A program made the translations under genes and the position numbers. Under the pieces are notes generated by a model. The model had not been told where the DNA came from, searched no databases, and saw nothing but the letters and a program-made list of their open reading frames with translations. A stretch of 64,000 nt of DNA from Lolium rigidum (Eukaryota > Streptophyta > Magnoliopsida > Poales > Poaceae). This document shows positions 1 to 11,159 of the stretch, piece after piece (positions within the stretch are counted from its first letter, which is position 1; each line of letters begins with the position of its first letter). The DNA lies in the NCBI RefSeq assembly GCF_022539505.1, contig NC_061508.1, positions 269,458,736 through 269,522,735 of the forward strand, given 5' to 3'.

Positions 1-1923
1 CTCCTCGTACATCTCCTCGATCATCGGCTTCCAGAGGCGCACGCGCGCGTTTATGAACCAGTTGGAGACCTAGCAAAAATTTCAGCAGCTCAGAAACATT
101 CATAAATTTTGATCGAAAAAGAAAGATTCACAACTCACGATGTGGGATTCTTGTTCCAAGTTAATAAAAGAAATTCATGGTGAAAAGCCCTGAGAGATTG
201 TACCTGGCTCCTGCTCAGGCCGCTCCTCGCTGCCAGCATGTCCTTCTCGTTGTCTTTCGGGTACCTGAAAACGAGGCATTAGATTGTGCTTTCTCGTAAA
301 GTTTTCAGTTGTAAACAGAGATGTCACGAACTCATGTTCAGCAAAGAAAAATGTTGGCATCTGAAACTTACGGGCGGAGGAAGTTCTCGAACATCCAGGC
401 TTTGAGGACGGCGACGGACTTCTCCGGCAGGCCGCGCTGGGGCCGCCACGACTGCTGGTCGCCGCGCCGGAGCTGGTGCAGCGCCCAGTGCTTCTGGATG
501 AAGGCTGACTCCCAGCTCCGCTCCTTCTCGGCCAGCGACGACGACGACGACGGCTCCCCGTGGCCGGACACCATGATCAGGCCCGTGATCCGCTTCCTGA
601 GCCTCCGGTACATTGCGGAGACCGCGCGCTGCGCGAACGGCGGCGCGGCGATGACGCCGCCGCCTGGATGCGCCACCATGCTGCTGAACTTGGTCGCCGT
701 GGTCTGGATGTCATCGAAGCACCGGTTGCACCTTTGATCCATCTGCACCCATCATGCTCTGCCATCAGATTTTACTGAAGAAGTTACAGTGCGAACTGCA
801 TGCCAGAAGAAATTCAGGAGCTCACCAGCTGTAATATTTCCAGGAGATCGTTCCTCAACCTCTGGGCCTCCGTCCACCTACCGCCGTCAGCGGTGTCCTG
901 CCGGTGCTCGTCGGAGGTGAGCATGAGCTGGTTGGAGCTTACCGAGGATGGCGTCCTCGCCGAGCAGCTCGACGAAAGCAACAGGCTCGCCTCGCTGCCA
1001 ATGCCACTGACTGAATCGTCAGCCATATTCTCGGGCACATCTTTCAGAAGGCAGCTGGCGAACCCATTCAGCAACTCTTGGACAATGTGCGCGTATCCTG
1101 ACCGCGGCAGCACTTGCGAGAAGTGCGCAGGCCTCGAGTGTAGCTGTGGGTACACGTGCCGCAGCTCGTCGCCGCCGGCACCGACATCGCCGTAAGGAGG
1201 AAGCTGGAACAGGCCGGTGCCAGGGTAAGCCCTCGCGGTCTGGGGCTGCTGATAGCCAAAGCCTTCGCTGTTCACGTGGGTCAGGCCGGAGCAGCTCACC
1301 TCCGAGGACAGGTCCGGCAGGTTCGCCATGGTCACCGAGGAAGACTGGGCACGTAGCCCGAGAGAGAGGCCGCTCGCCGGCTGGTCCTGAAAGCCGGTGC
1401 CGGCGGAGAACGCCGTCAGGTAATACGGGTCGTGGATCGACGCAGCGCTTGGCCCGGCGTAGGGCCAGCTGCAGAGTGGCTCTCCGGTAATCAGCTTGGC
1501 CATCTTTGACGGCTGAGCAATGGTGACATCTGACGGGCCGTACTGGAACAAGTCCGGCAAGCCCGCAACGCCTGGAGGGAGCATGGAGTGCACGGTGCTG
1601 CAGCTCTCGCCAGGGACGACGGCGTAGGCGTCGTCGTTCATCTCCTCCGTCGACATGCTCGCGTGGTGGCTGTCCTGCGAGGGAGCTGCGGCAGCCCAGA
1701 CCAGCTGGTTCGCCGGCGAAGTGATCATCGCGTTGTTCGCCGTGTAATGCGCCGCTACGTCTGCTGCTCCGCCGCCTCCGGCTGGATCACCGGAGCCGAA
1801 GCTCAGATCGTGCGCCATGCTCGGGTAGAAGAACGGTGCTTCGGAACTGATCATGCCGCTGCCGAAGAAACAAGCGTTCATGGCCTCCAATCCCAGCTGC
1901 TGATAAGATGGATTACTGGACAT
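1..1923 (-). CDS. BEL1-like (BELL/TALE) homeodomain transcription factor, ATH1-like, partial
   Basis: Nuclear TALE homeodomain protein of the BELL class; these pair with KNOX proteins to control meristem and organ development. Read as exons 1923-826, 742-372, 264-204 and 69-1 (cut by the window edge), all with GT/AG borders; the third exon is 61 bp. The ATG at 1923 is the first ATG in the frame. Visible parts: LSLGL motif, a SKY-like motif (SGYAHIVQELLNGFA), a BELL domain opening exon 2 (MDQRCNRCFDDIQ), then homeodomain pieces FENFLRP, YPKDNEKDMLAARSGLSRSQ and the recognition helix VSNWFINARVRLWKP. About 533 residues are present. The SKY motif departs from the usual SRYL form and the BELL segment resembles ATH1 from memory, so the subclass is inferred. 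Class call is firm. The protein end lies outside the window. Confidence 0.93.
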
Positions 1924-3180
1924 CTTCGGTGGTAGCTTGGAAGTCGCCAAAGGCCAAATCTTGCGCTAATTTAAAAAGACCTGAAACAAAGCAGTAGCGG
2001 AATATAGTATGAGCCGAATAATTGGTGACTGACATTAACGCTGCTCAGGGCACAGTTAGCAGATTGTTCCTCCTACAAAGTAGAAAAAATCAAGGTAATC
2101 CACTGTGCATATCGTAGCACAAATGCACACTAGATTGCACAAAAGCCAATCCCATTTCATACATAATAGGAAGAAAAAGTTCACCTATTTTGTGAAGTTA
2201 AAAAAAAAAAATCACCTATCTGCTAGCCAATGCACAGAAATACAGTCATCTAAACAATAGTTGATCTAAAAAAGAGTCACCTAAAGCATGCAGTAAAGTA
2301 GGGTGTTCGTTCTGAAATTTTGAAACGGCGCAGAACTGAAAAAGCGACAGAATAATTGGGTAAAGGCTAGGGGCATTTCAGTTACAGTAGCCACTCTCAT
2401 AAGAAATTGTGCTTATCCTCCTGCTCATTCCACATTCCCTTGAGCTCTTTTTCTCATGTCCTAGGCTCCTAGCAAATACTAGCACATGAGAATCAACAGT
2501 ACCAAGCACTAGAGATCTTCCACTCCAACAAAGAAACAGCAATCGAAAGACTAAGAAAACAAGAAGCGAAGCTATCTTGGCAAAACAAAGTGGACACAGC
2601 TCACGAAGCTTTCCAAAGATAGAGGAGCTAGGAATCAGTAGCCAAACCTTACAAAATCATGGAGAAAGCGGCGACGACGGCGACGGCCTAGCTATGAGCA
2701 GCCAAACCAACCACTCTTAGCTAGTCCCCTGGAGAGAGATTGGAAGCTGAAAGTCAGGAGCTAGCGAGGGCGACGGCCTATGAGCTGCCAGCAACAAGCT
2801 TTTCAATGGAAGAGGCAATCGGCGAGGAGAAGACGAAGAAGAAGAAGCAGCTAGAATTAGGAGGTGCAGCCTAAAATGGCAAGGAGACCATTTCCTAATA
2901 GAACGCCTACAATGCGAAGGAATGGGGCTGTGGATTGAGACGACGACCTTGAGGCGATCTCTCCCTTTTACTAGTAGTACTCTCGAAGCAGGGAGCAGTT
3001 GGAGGAGGTCAGGGAGGGGTTTTATCATGCTCAGGAACAAGCACGAGGGAGGAAGACGATCGACGCCCACTTGGACCGGATGATGGAAAGCAAGCAGGCC
3101 CCTCGGGTGATCTTGGCACTGATCAGGAGAGATCTCAGGGCCTCCCTCTCTCTCTCTCTCTCTATCCTCGCAAGCCACCA
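1924..3180 (-). promoter_or_regulatory. Leader and proximal promoter region of the BEL1-like gene
   Basis: No conserved coding sequence is seen here. On the minus strand there is a TATA-like GATAAAAC near 3020-3030 and a CT/GA tract at 3145-3163, as in many plant promoters. A 154-codon open frame at 2717-3181 (minus) looks like low-complexity leader (Ser/Arg/Pro rich). Leaders of BELL genes can contain introns and upstream ORFs, so part of this may be transcribed; the transcription start is not defined. Confidence 0.35.
3145..3163. repeat. CT/GA microsatellite
   Basis: About nine CT units, upstream of the minus-strand BEL1-like gene. Confidence 0.85.
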
Positions 3181-3304
3181 AGAACCAGGCCGGGTCCTAC
3201 CCCCAGGAGGGGGCAGTGGCGTTTAATGCATACCAAAAACTGAAAGTGGCCATCGCCCATACGTAGCAAAGCGAAAAAGGACGGACAGGGCATGGGGGCC
3301 AGCC

Positions 3305-3382
3305 ACAGGGTCCTTTCTCTGGATCATGGAGGGAAGGGTGTAGACAGGGTCCTTTCTCTGGATCATGGAGGGAAGGGTGTAG
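3305..3382. repeat. Perfect 39-bp tandem duplication
   Basis: Two adjacent 39-bp copies (3305-3343 and 3344-3382), each starting ACAGGGTCCTTTCTCTGG. They look identical, so the duplication is recent. It lies upstream of the BEL1-like gene. Confidence 0.95.
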
Positions 3383-3769
3383 AAGAATAGTACTCCGTAT
3401 TTGGAACATGTGGAGAGCTTTTAGCCTGTTTATTTATGGGGTTTATCACCTCATGATTGTTGTTCCAATTCCCCTGCAGGACAAGCCATGAACCATTTGA
3501 TTGAGGGGCGTGACCCATTTCGAACACGAAATGTCTTTGTTTTAGTTTGTTGGGTCATGCCGCGACAGATATATCATATATCGCTGTGCCCGTCCCTTGG
3601 TATGCTTGGACCGAGGTAGACCCAACGGCGTGATACAAATTTTATTTCCTACTGTATTTTAGAGATAAAACATAACATACATTTGACAAAGAAAAAAGTA
3701 GAAGAGTAGATGAATAAATATGAACTACAACATGAAGACTTTGTAGCCTACCACATGTAGTCTTCGTAG
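3383..3769. other. Intergenic, nothing recognised
   Basis: No long ORF, clear terminal repeats or RNA gene seen. Confidence 0.5.
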
Positions 3770-4540
3770 CTTGGGTGGGGTGCCTGTGCCGCTAGAGGAT
3801 ACCGACATCCCCTATTCATCCTCGTCGAAGTCGATATTGTGGAAGTCGTAGTCCGTAGCCCGACACAGGAATGCTTCATGGCGGGTGGCCATGATGACGT
3901 TTGTGATGGTACGGCCAGGCACCATAACTGCGTCCGCTTGGCCATGTTATTCTCAGGTGTTCGGTGCTCGCCGGTGAAGCGGTTTAGCAACCCCTCTAGC
4001 TCCTCGCAAAACAGTATCAGTCAGCAATCACTACTCGCTTGTTTAGTGTGTCCAACCATAATGCGTGATTCCGCAAGCGGCAAAAGATCTCTTCCCCATC
4101 GGCTTTGATCGTGGACGCAAAGGTACCTTGTCCAAACTGATGTCCCAGCCCCTCGGCACCACCGCTACAGGCCATTGACAACCCATATTCATCCTCATCG
4201 AAGTCCATGTTGAGGATGTCAGAATCCACAGCTGGACGCAAGAAAGCTTTGTGGCGGGCAGCCATAATGACGTTTGCCACGGTGCGGCCAGGCACTATCC
4301 AGAACTTCCTCCACTTAGCCATGTTATTCTCAGGTGTTGGGTGCTCGCCGGTGAAGCAGGTTAACAACGCATCTCGCTCCTCGCAAAACAGTATTGGCCA
4401 GTGGTCACTCGTTCGTATACTGTATCCAACTATAATGCGTGATTCCTCCTGTGGCAAAAGATATCTTCCCAACGGCTTTGATGGTGGGCTCTAGCAGCAC
4501 AGGTACCCCATCCAAACTGATGGCCTAGCCCCTTGGCATT
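3770..4540 (-). repeat. Tandem duplication, unit about 377 bp, carrying decayed coding sequence
   Basis: Two diverged copies lie head to tail. The block GCCATGTTATTCTCAGGTGT occurs at 3941 and almost unchanged at 4318, and flanking blocks repeat at the same offset. On the minus strand the copies encode related peptides (FTGEHRTPENNMAK and FTGEHPTPENNMAK). The longest open frame is 4472-4017 (151 residues). A third partial unit may follow, because GLGHQFG-type text also occurs near 4520. The parent family was not recognised; this could be a decayed tandem-repeat gene or a transposon interior. Confidence 0.7.
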
Positions 4541-4925
4541 GCCGCTTTTGGTGGCTCGAGGATGTCGTATTTGGTGAGGTCGGTGGCCTCGTGTCAGTCC
4601 AGCCATCGCATCTCCATGGCGACAGTTGTTGACAAACGCGGTAGTGGGAAATGAATAGGCTTTCACTGCCATGGTTTGGGGAAGCAAGGTAGGCTTGAAG
4701 TGGCACTGCCGATGGCTCTAGGGCTGAATGTTGCGGCCGTTTTTCCTTAAAAGGGACAGGCAGACGACCACCTTCAATGTCGGTATTGATGGCGGCGTAG
4801 ACCTCACCATACCATTACTGGCAATGCAGAAGGCGAACTGTCGTTGGGGCTTGCAATGCCGGCCCAGGACGAACGTGGGAGGACACACGGGGTGTGATGT
4901 GTCAGTCCGCAGTATAGCTCGGCAT
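4541..4925. other. Intergenic, nothing recognised
   Basis: Contains a possible partial third unit of the preceding repeat at its left end; otherwise no feature seen. Confidence 0.4.
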
Positions 4926-4939
4926 GGCTAGCCTGGCCC

Positions 4940-5200
4940 TGCCCAAAAATCCCGGGCCGGGCCGGGTTAGGCTTGCATGTCGGTCGGGTTCGGGCCTGAT
5001 TTTGGAGCCTGGATGTTGGGCCGAGCTGAGCTTGCAGAAAACACAATTTAAGCCTAGTTTGGGTCAGGCTTGTCGGATCGGACCGGGCTTTTGGCAGTTC
5101 GGGCCAGGCTCAGACGTAATTTATAAGCCCAAAGATCGGGCCGGGCTTGGGCCTGGAAATTTCAAGTCGGGCTTTTTCAGACCTGGCCCGAGGAATGCCC
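4940..5200. repeat. GC-rich degenerate GGGCCGGGC-type low-complexity tract
   Basis: Short words such as CGGGCCGGGC, TCGGGCCTG and GGGCCAGGCT recur irregularly for about 260 bp, giving Gly/Pro-rich translation in some frames. The pattern looks like decayed simple repeat rather than a gene. Confidence 0.6.
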
Positions 5201-5756
5201 AGGTGCAGTGCGCATTAAGTTGGTTCATTTCCGTAGTACCGTTGGGTCCCGTTGAAGATATCCTAAATCGTTGCGCGTCTGTTTGCGAAGTATATAAAAT
5301 GCATCACCTCATGAATGTGTGTTAACTAGCCAACAGCATACCTATCATACTGGTATATGTGTATTATTCGTTGGTTCTCTCACATACACTGTGGATACAC
5401 CATGCATGTGGCTTCAGGCAGTTGCAGCAAAGGAACAATTCTTCTTTTCAAACACGAGCAGGTGCCACTTGCTCTCGTGTGCTACTACAGTGTCACTGCT
5501 GCCCCCCTTGTGGTTAAGCTGCAACAGGTCGCCAGTGAGTGCTCACCTTTCAGCCTTGTTTGAGCAAATGCAGGCAAGCAAAGCATGCAGGCGGTGGCAG
5601 GGCAGTGAGGCCAAGGCGATGTGTCCAAATGCTCTTTGGCAGCAGGGTGATGGTGGGGGAGGACGCAACAGAAGGCTCAGATGCACACACACACATGCAA
5701 AGATCAATCAGCGTGCATGATTTTCATCCAGCACAGAGGAACACCGCAAGAAACCA

Positions 5757-5758
<2 letters not shown>
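5201..5758. other. Intergenic, nothing recognised
   Basis: Short open frames only, without recognisable motifs. Confidence 0.4.

Positions 5759-5812
<54 letters not shown>
5759..5812. repeat. GA microsatellite, about 27 units
   Basis: Uninterrupted GA dinucleotide run. Confidence 0.98.
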
Positions 5813-5815
<3 letters not shown>

Positions 5816-6278
5816 TAGTGTGGCTTTTGAAGAACACAAACTCTGATCTTTTTTCCTGTCAGCAATGTACGCACACTTATCTGCTTGGATTTTCGACATC
5901 CATTTGCATCTACCCTGCTGCTCTAGCTGTGCAAGCAGATGCAAATGATCAATCTAGGAAGCCAAGACATGAGGCTGGAATCTCTGTTCAAGGCTGGCTG
6001 CTGCTGTTGACAGGCTTGCTCATTGGCTAGACGCTGGAATTACCATCAGACAGCAGAGTACAGCACTACCGCTGCTACTCAGGGAGCCCACAGTCCATTT
6101 CGTAGGCACCTGAAAGAAATAGTCCATGGTTTTTGATTTATTGAGCAGATTCCCCCCTGTTTTGGTGGTGGTATACTGGTATTGCATCACTACAGCAGAC
6201 TGGTTTACACTGCTTCTTGACGAACCTGATCAACTAGGGAAGCGAGCTCCAGGAATTTTCAACAACAAAATGGCTTTA

Positions 6279-6575
6279 GCTTATGAGACTAATTATAGTG
6301 AAGAGTAACATAGAGTAGTTTCACGCAGATGACACTAGTCTATGTTACTACCTTCGTAGTAGTGCATAGTAACTTAGATGTAGTATCATGCATGAGTGTA
6401 TTAATTAGTTTGTAATTCATTGTACCTTGCAAACTGTGATGTTATGATAACATAGCTAGTTAACACAACCATCGCTTTCTTCATTTAATGCTATGTCATG
6501 TCATCAAACTGCCTAATTGGCAATGCATATAGTTTTACGTTACTACGTTAGTTACTCTCATTATGACTAGTCTAA
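6279..6575. mobile_element. MITE with imperfect terminal inverted repeats
   Basis: The left end reads TGAGACTAATTATAGTGAAG and the reverse complement of the right end reads TTAGACTAGTCATAATGAG, an imperfect TIR of about 30 bp. The interior is AT-rich and non-coding. Length about 300 bp fits a MITE. The target duplication could not be fixed, so the superfamily is uncertain. Confidence 0.65.
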
Positions 6576-6939
6576 GAAACACTAAGAAGAAATTTTACAA
6601 GACCGTGGTTGATTAAGGATAATCATGGGCAACAACGAGACGAAGGACCTAGGTAAAATAGCCTAGGAGTGCCACCCAAACAGCCATCAACGGTTGGTTA
6701 GTCAGATTTGCACTGTTCTCCAAGTAGTCACGAGCTGAGCCTGCATGGTTTGTTTGTGTGCCATGACGAGTCGTGGCAGGCATTGTGTACGCGCAGTTAC
6801 AGACTGCTCGAGGTGGATACGATGTCCTGGAAGGCGTCGGAGGGGTTTCCCATCGAAGCTCGGGAGCGAGGGAAGAGAGTGAGAGGGAGATAGATTGTGC
6901 GACAAGGGTTGAGAGTGATGAACGACGACCAAAAGTGGA

Positions 6940-7538
6940 GTTTCTTAGGATGAACATGTGGGCGTTCAGGAGGCATGTTAATTGGTGTCGGAGATTCTTC
7001 CATGGAAGTGTTGCATATTGTCGGAGGAGACTATCACATAAAACTCCATATCCGACAACTTCACGTGGAGTTTGGTCACTGTTTATGGTGTCGTCCAAGC
7101 TGAATTTAAGCATGCTTTTTTACGTGAGTTGGTTAATCTTGCAAAGGATAATCCACATCCAATCATTATTGGAGGCGATTTCAATTTGCTTCGATTTCCT
7201 CAAGAGAAAAATAGAGGTCGGTTTGACCATCATTGGTCTTTCATGTTCAATGATGTCATTGATAGTTTGGAATTGAGGGAGGTGGCAATGGTGGGCAGAA
7301 AATTCACTTGGGCAAACTCCCTCACACCTCCTACTTATGAGAAGTTAGATAGAGTTCTTATGGACTCAGATTGAGAATTGAAATACCCGATGGTTTTCGT
7401 ACATGCTCTACCTCGTATTGAATCTTGGATCATGCCCCCATACTCATTACCACTAGCTCACCGAGACCTCCTAGCTAACATCCATTTATATTTGAACTTG
7501 GATGGTTGCATAGGGAAGGTTGTCCGACCTGGTAAGAA
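6940..7538 (+). pseudogene. LINE retrotransposon ORF2 fragment, endonuclease domain
   Basis: Conceptual translation shows the apurinic endonuclease domain of a plant LINE: LVTVYG near 7071, IIIGGDFNL near 7164, GRKFTWAN, then YEKLDRVLMDSD, and LKYPMVFVHALPR near 7378. The copy is broken: the Trp codon expected after MDSD is TGA at 7372-7374, the SDHAP-type motif is out of frame near 7425, and upstream the frame also shifts. It runs into an assembly gap, so the reverse transcriptase part is not seen. Confidence 0.85.
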
Positions 7539-7638
7539 NNNNNNNNNNNNNNNNNNNNNNNNNNNNNNNNNNNNNNNNNNNNNNNNNNNNNNNNNNNNNN
7601 NNNNNNNNNNNNNNNNNNNNNNNNNNNNNNNNNNNNNN
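7539..7638. other. Assembly gap of 100 N
   Basis: Exactly 100 N, a standard placeholder; the real missing length is unknown. It lies between a LINE fragment and a PIF-type fragment. Confidence 0.99.
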
Positions 7639-7961
7639 TCCCCTATACTTGTGGGTCATCAGCAGCCGAGGCATCGTCGCCATTAACGTGGCGCAGAGTG
7701 CCGAAGCGACGCAGCGACGCAGCGGCACAGTCACTGGCGCGTTTGAGAAGACGCATCGACGCAGGGTCGCTGCTAGGCGGGCCCGACGACACGTCCGCCA
7801 GACGCGCATCCGAGGCGCATATTTGGGTCGGGTTTGCGTCTCCGCGGACGCTCCGGTCACTTTGCGTTTCCCCGCTGGAAGTGGTGCCAGACGTATTTCC
7901 GTTCACGGCGGATGAAAACGGTAGCTGAGCATCCATTTACGTCGCGCTGCTGGAGATGCCC
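7639..7961. mobile_element. Right-end fragment of a PIF/Harbinger-type element
   Basis: The right end reads CGCTGCTGGAGATGCCC followed by TAA at 7962-7964. It closely matches the right TIR of the larger element ending at 14829. The left part is GC-rich and continues from the gap, so the left TIR is missing here. No coding function seen. Confidence 0.65.
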
Positions 7962-8076
7962 TAACAGGAGGAGTGATGAGTAGTCACTAGTTAACTGGAA
8001 ATTGTCTGTCGAGTTCTCCATCCACTCTCGTCCACAAACTCCACACCATATAAAATGGCAATTTTCAATGGGAAAT

Positions 8077-8461
8077 GCACTTTGGCTCATAGGAGCATAT
8101 GCTCCCATTATGTGAATTCACATTTCAAAGTATTAAAAAATTGTAAACTAAATTTTTACATGTACATCTAGACATTTTATGTTGGTACACAAGTTTTCAA
8201 AAGAAAAAATATTTTTCTGTGGCTCCTGTAAAAAAGACAAATTTTAATGCTGTAACACGACTACGTACAGAACATTTTTTTGTCTTTTTTGTACACACCA
8301 CACAAAATGTTATTTTTCCACGAAAACTTGTGAACGAACATAGGATGTCACAATGTATAAGAAAAAAATTATGTCAGATTTTTTTTGACATTTCTAAAAT
8401 TGTTTTTTATTATTTTCTATAATGGGTGCATATGCACGCGTGTGCCAAAATGCCACCTCCT
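8077..8461. mobile_element. MITE with long direct flanking repeats (Mutator-like)
   Basis: Flanked by the direct repeat CAATGGGAAAT (8066-8076 and 8462-8472). The TIRs are imperfect: left TTTGGCTCATAGGAGCATAT, right reverse complement TTTTGGCACACGCGTGCATA, both followed by CCCATTAT. The interior is AT-rich and non-coding. A 9-11 bp target duplication fits Mutator-type elements. A similar terminus (GAGCATATGCTCTTGGGAGC) lies at 15177-15200. Confidence 0.75.
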
Positions 8462-8584
8462 CAATGGGAAATCATTTATTCCCAGCTATCTACGCAACGG
8501 AGATGATGGGGAACTGTTGTAGGCTCCTTCACCATTCATCCGCGGGAGGGCATCGGAATATACAAATCGGTAAGGAAGAATGGG

Positions 8585-9534
8585 AGGGAATAGCACTTCA
8601 CACCACTTGTTGGTGCTAAGGTTGCACAAAACCACAACTTCGGTTTTGTTTTGCACAAAACACCAGTTTTCAATGCAATTCGTTGCAGAGAACACAACAA
8701 TATGAATTAGAAACACTAATAGACCAATTAACAAATTGGGGCCCACCTGTAGGAGCCCAAGTGACGCTAAGCCTCAACAGGAAACCTCCACTCGATCGAC
8801 CGACCGGTTCCGCTCGATAGGAAACCCTCGATAGGGGCTACCACCCGCGCGAGGGCTCCATCGACCCGGTGAGCGGCTCCAGCGGTGGGAGAGGCGGCGC
8901 TCCGGCGGCAGGGATGGGGGAGCCCGAAGAGTTTCCCCCCGACCATGAAGTATTTGGAGCCGTAGAACCAGACATCGACGGGTTTGGAGTCGAACAAGCC
9001 TCCAACCGAGCTGGCGACGGGGGTGGGGACGTCGGCGGTAGCGGCGCGCCACCCACATGGACGTCGGCACCTGCACCACAACAACAAGTACCCGCAGCTG
9101 CACCTACGGCTCCGAACGAGCTACATTCATTAATTTCATACCTAAATCTACTAAGATTAGGCTCCAGGTTGTCACCGGGGCACTTCTTGCGGCGGCGGAG
9201 GGTTTATTGCGCGCCGGCGCTACCTACGTGACGACGAGCGCGGCCACATCGATCGCCGCCACCTCCGCCGAGTTCCCGCAGATGAGTGGCAGCCCACCTT
9301 CTTGGTAAATATTTGTAGTTAACTTGATGAATTCAAGCATACCACTTGGGTCACATTGAGATTATCTCGTGAAGGTGGATCCCAATTTGTTAATTAGCCT
9401 ATTAGTCTTCCTGATTCATATTGTTGTGTTCTCTGCAACGAATTGCATTGAAAACTGGTGTTTTGTGCAAAACAAAACCAAAGTGTTTTGTGCAACTTTA
9501 GCACCAACAAGTGGTGTGAAGTGCTATTCCCTCG
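8585..9534. mobile_element. Non-autonomous Mutator-like element with ~160-bp TIRs and GC-rich interior
   Basis: A perfect 9-bp direct repeat AAGAATGGG (8576-8584 and 9535-9543) flanks the element. The ends are long inverted repeats of about 160 bp (8585-8745 and 9372-9534): both contain, in opposite orientation, AGCACTTCACACCACTTGTT and TTGTTGTGTTCTCTGCAACG. Long TIRs plus a 9-bp target duplication are the hallmark of Mutator. The interior (8746-9371) is much richer in GC than the TIRs and has overlapping open frames, including Ala/Pro/Ser-rich ones. No transposase domain is seen. Captured host DNA (a Pack-MULE) is plausible but not shown. Confidence 0.88.
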
Positions 9535-9543
9535 AAGAATGGG

Positions 9544-11150
9544 CTACTTTCTCCGCGGCAGTTCAAGGGATGCATCGCTGGGAAGGTGTGGACAGAAATG
9601 AGGTCAGCAAAATCTAGTGGGTAGATCCGTGGCAGCTATCGGATGGGTCCGGACGCAACAAGCCAACACGAGGTTTCCAAGTTTTTTATATGGTGGATTT
9701 CTTCAGTTCAAGGGCTGTTCAGCTCAGCTCATGCATGCTGTCGTGCACGCCAGCCCTAGCTCTCTACTGAAGCCTCTGAACAGGCACCCTTATCGAAACA
9801 TTAGCAATGTGTTTGATGGGTATGTGTGACTGTGACAATATAGTCAATGCATCAACAGCTAGATTGAGATTCTCGACATTGGAAACGTGTTTATAAAATC
9901 CTAATCTTGCAGGGAAATCAGGACAATCTATTGTTAACAACAAGAACGAGAACTTCAGCTGAGCAATGTTACAGATATGATGCAACAAACTCTAATCCAA
10001 AGATGAATGATTCTTAAGCAAAACCATGCGCGATGTGTGAAGATTTTAAGCTTTTGCTGTCAGAATTTGATGGATCATAGCATCTGGGTTTATCATTCTG
10101 GGATAATGGCAACTTTAGGCGGGAGGAGGGGCCTGGTGGCTAGGGAATGATGGGGGGCTACTGTTATGTTGGTTATGGAGCTTATAATGATTGGCATGTC
10201 ACTATGCCAAGATGGGTGAAAGGGAGGCAATGAAGGCTACGAGCTCCAAAACCAAGGACCTCTGCTTCTCTTTCCTCGGGAAGAGAGAGAGAGGGCGAGA
10301 TGGGTCCTGCTGCCTTCATGCAGGCTTGCAGCACCAGGTAGCGTTCGTTGGGGTCCTTGCTTCTTCTCTCTCTATATCTCGTCCCGATTCGAAAAATAGA
10401 CGTCGGCATACCCGGGAGGCTGAGAGAGGGGCTCTCGGTGAAACTCTTTCACAAACTTCTAAACAACGCAGTTCACTGCGGTAAATGCGTCGTTACCCAG
10501 CCTCACCGAGTACCATAGATGAAACTTTTCTGTGTTTGATTGCTTGCATGACATGTTGAACTACACTCGCATGGTGTTTAACATATCTACTCTTAGGTTT
10601 TATTTTAGTCTATATTATGCAAATTTTAAAACTAATTATCAAGTTATAATACTAACCGAGGTGGATGATGGTGGAGCCGCTTGGCATCGTTTTCCTTGTC
10701 GAAGGCATCGTCTTTGCAGCTTTCATCTCCATGGCTTAGGTGATTCAGGGGAAATCCTAGATTCAAATCTCCCGAATTAGACTTTGCTGATACTTTTGGT
10801 GTCGTTCTCCCTCTTGAGAGCATCGTTTTGGGATCAAATACGGAGTACTAGAGAATGGGGATAAAAGGTGGAGAGGTGTACATCTCACTGCATCGACAAT
10901 GGCGAGTTTCGGCATTGTTGCCGATGTGGGTAGAAAGCATCTTGAGAATCAATCATGTTGACTAAAGGAGATAAGTAAACAACCGAAGATGGAAGGGGAA
11001 GATGGACATTGTGACATGTCTCAAAGTTGAAGTCAATGGGAGAACTCTAATATTGCATGCATTCATATCACTGAAGGCTACTAGAGATGTAGACATTTTC
11101 CCAAATTTTGTAAACTATTTTTAAAACTATTTTCTGGTGGGTCTAATAAA
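9544..11150. other. Intergenic, nothing recognised
   Basis: Mixed-composition DNA with short open frames only. No terminal repeats or motif-bearing ORFs were found. Confidence 0.45.
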
Positions 11151-11159
11151 AATACAAAA

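Noticed and set aside
1146..1490. Plus-strand ORFs within the BEL1-like exon
   Set aside because: GC-rich shadows of the real minus-strand exon; Arg/Ser-rich with no domain.
814..1950. BEL1-like start at 1950
   Set aside because: The codon there is TTG, not ATG. The first ATG in the frame is at 1923.
2717..3181. 154-residue minus-strand ORF upstream of the BEL1-like gene
   Set aside because: Low-complexity Ser/Arg/Pro composition and its position fit a leader sequence; no domain seen.
5539..6030. 163-residue plus-strand ORF
   Set aside because: Runs through the GA microsatellite (Arg-Glu repeat); no conserved motif.
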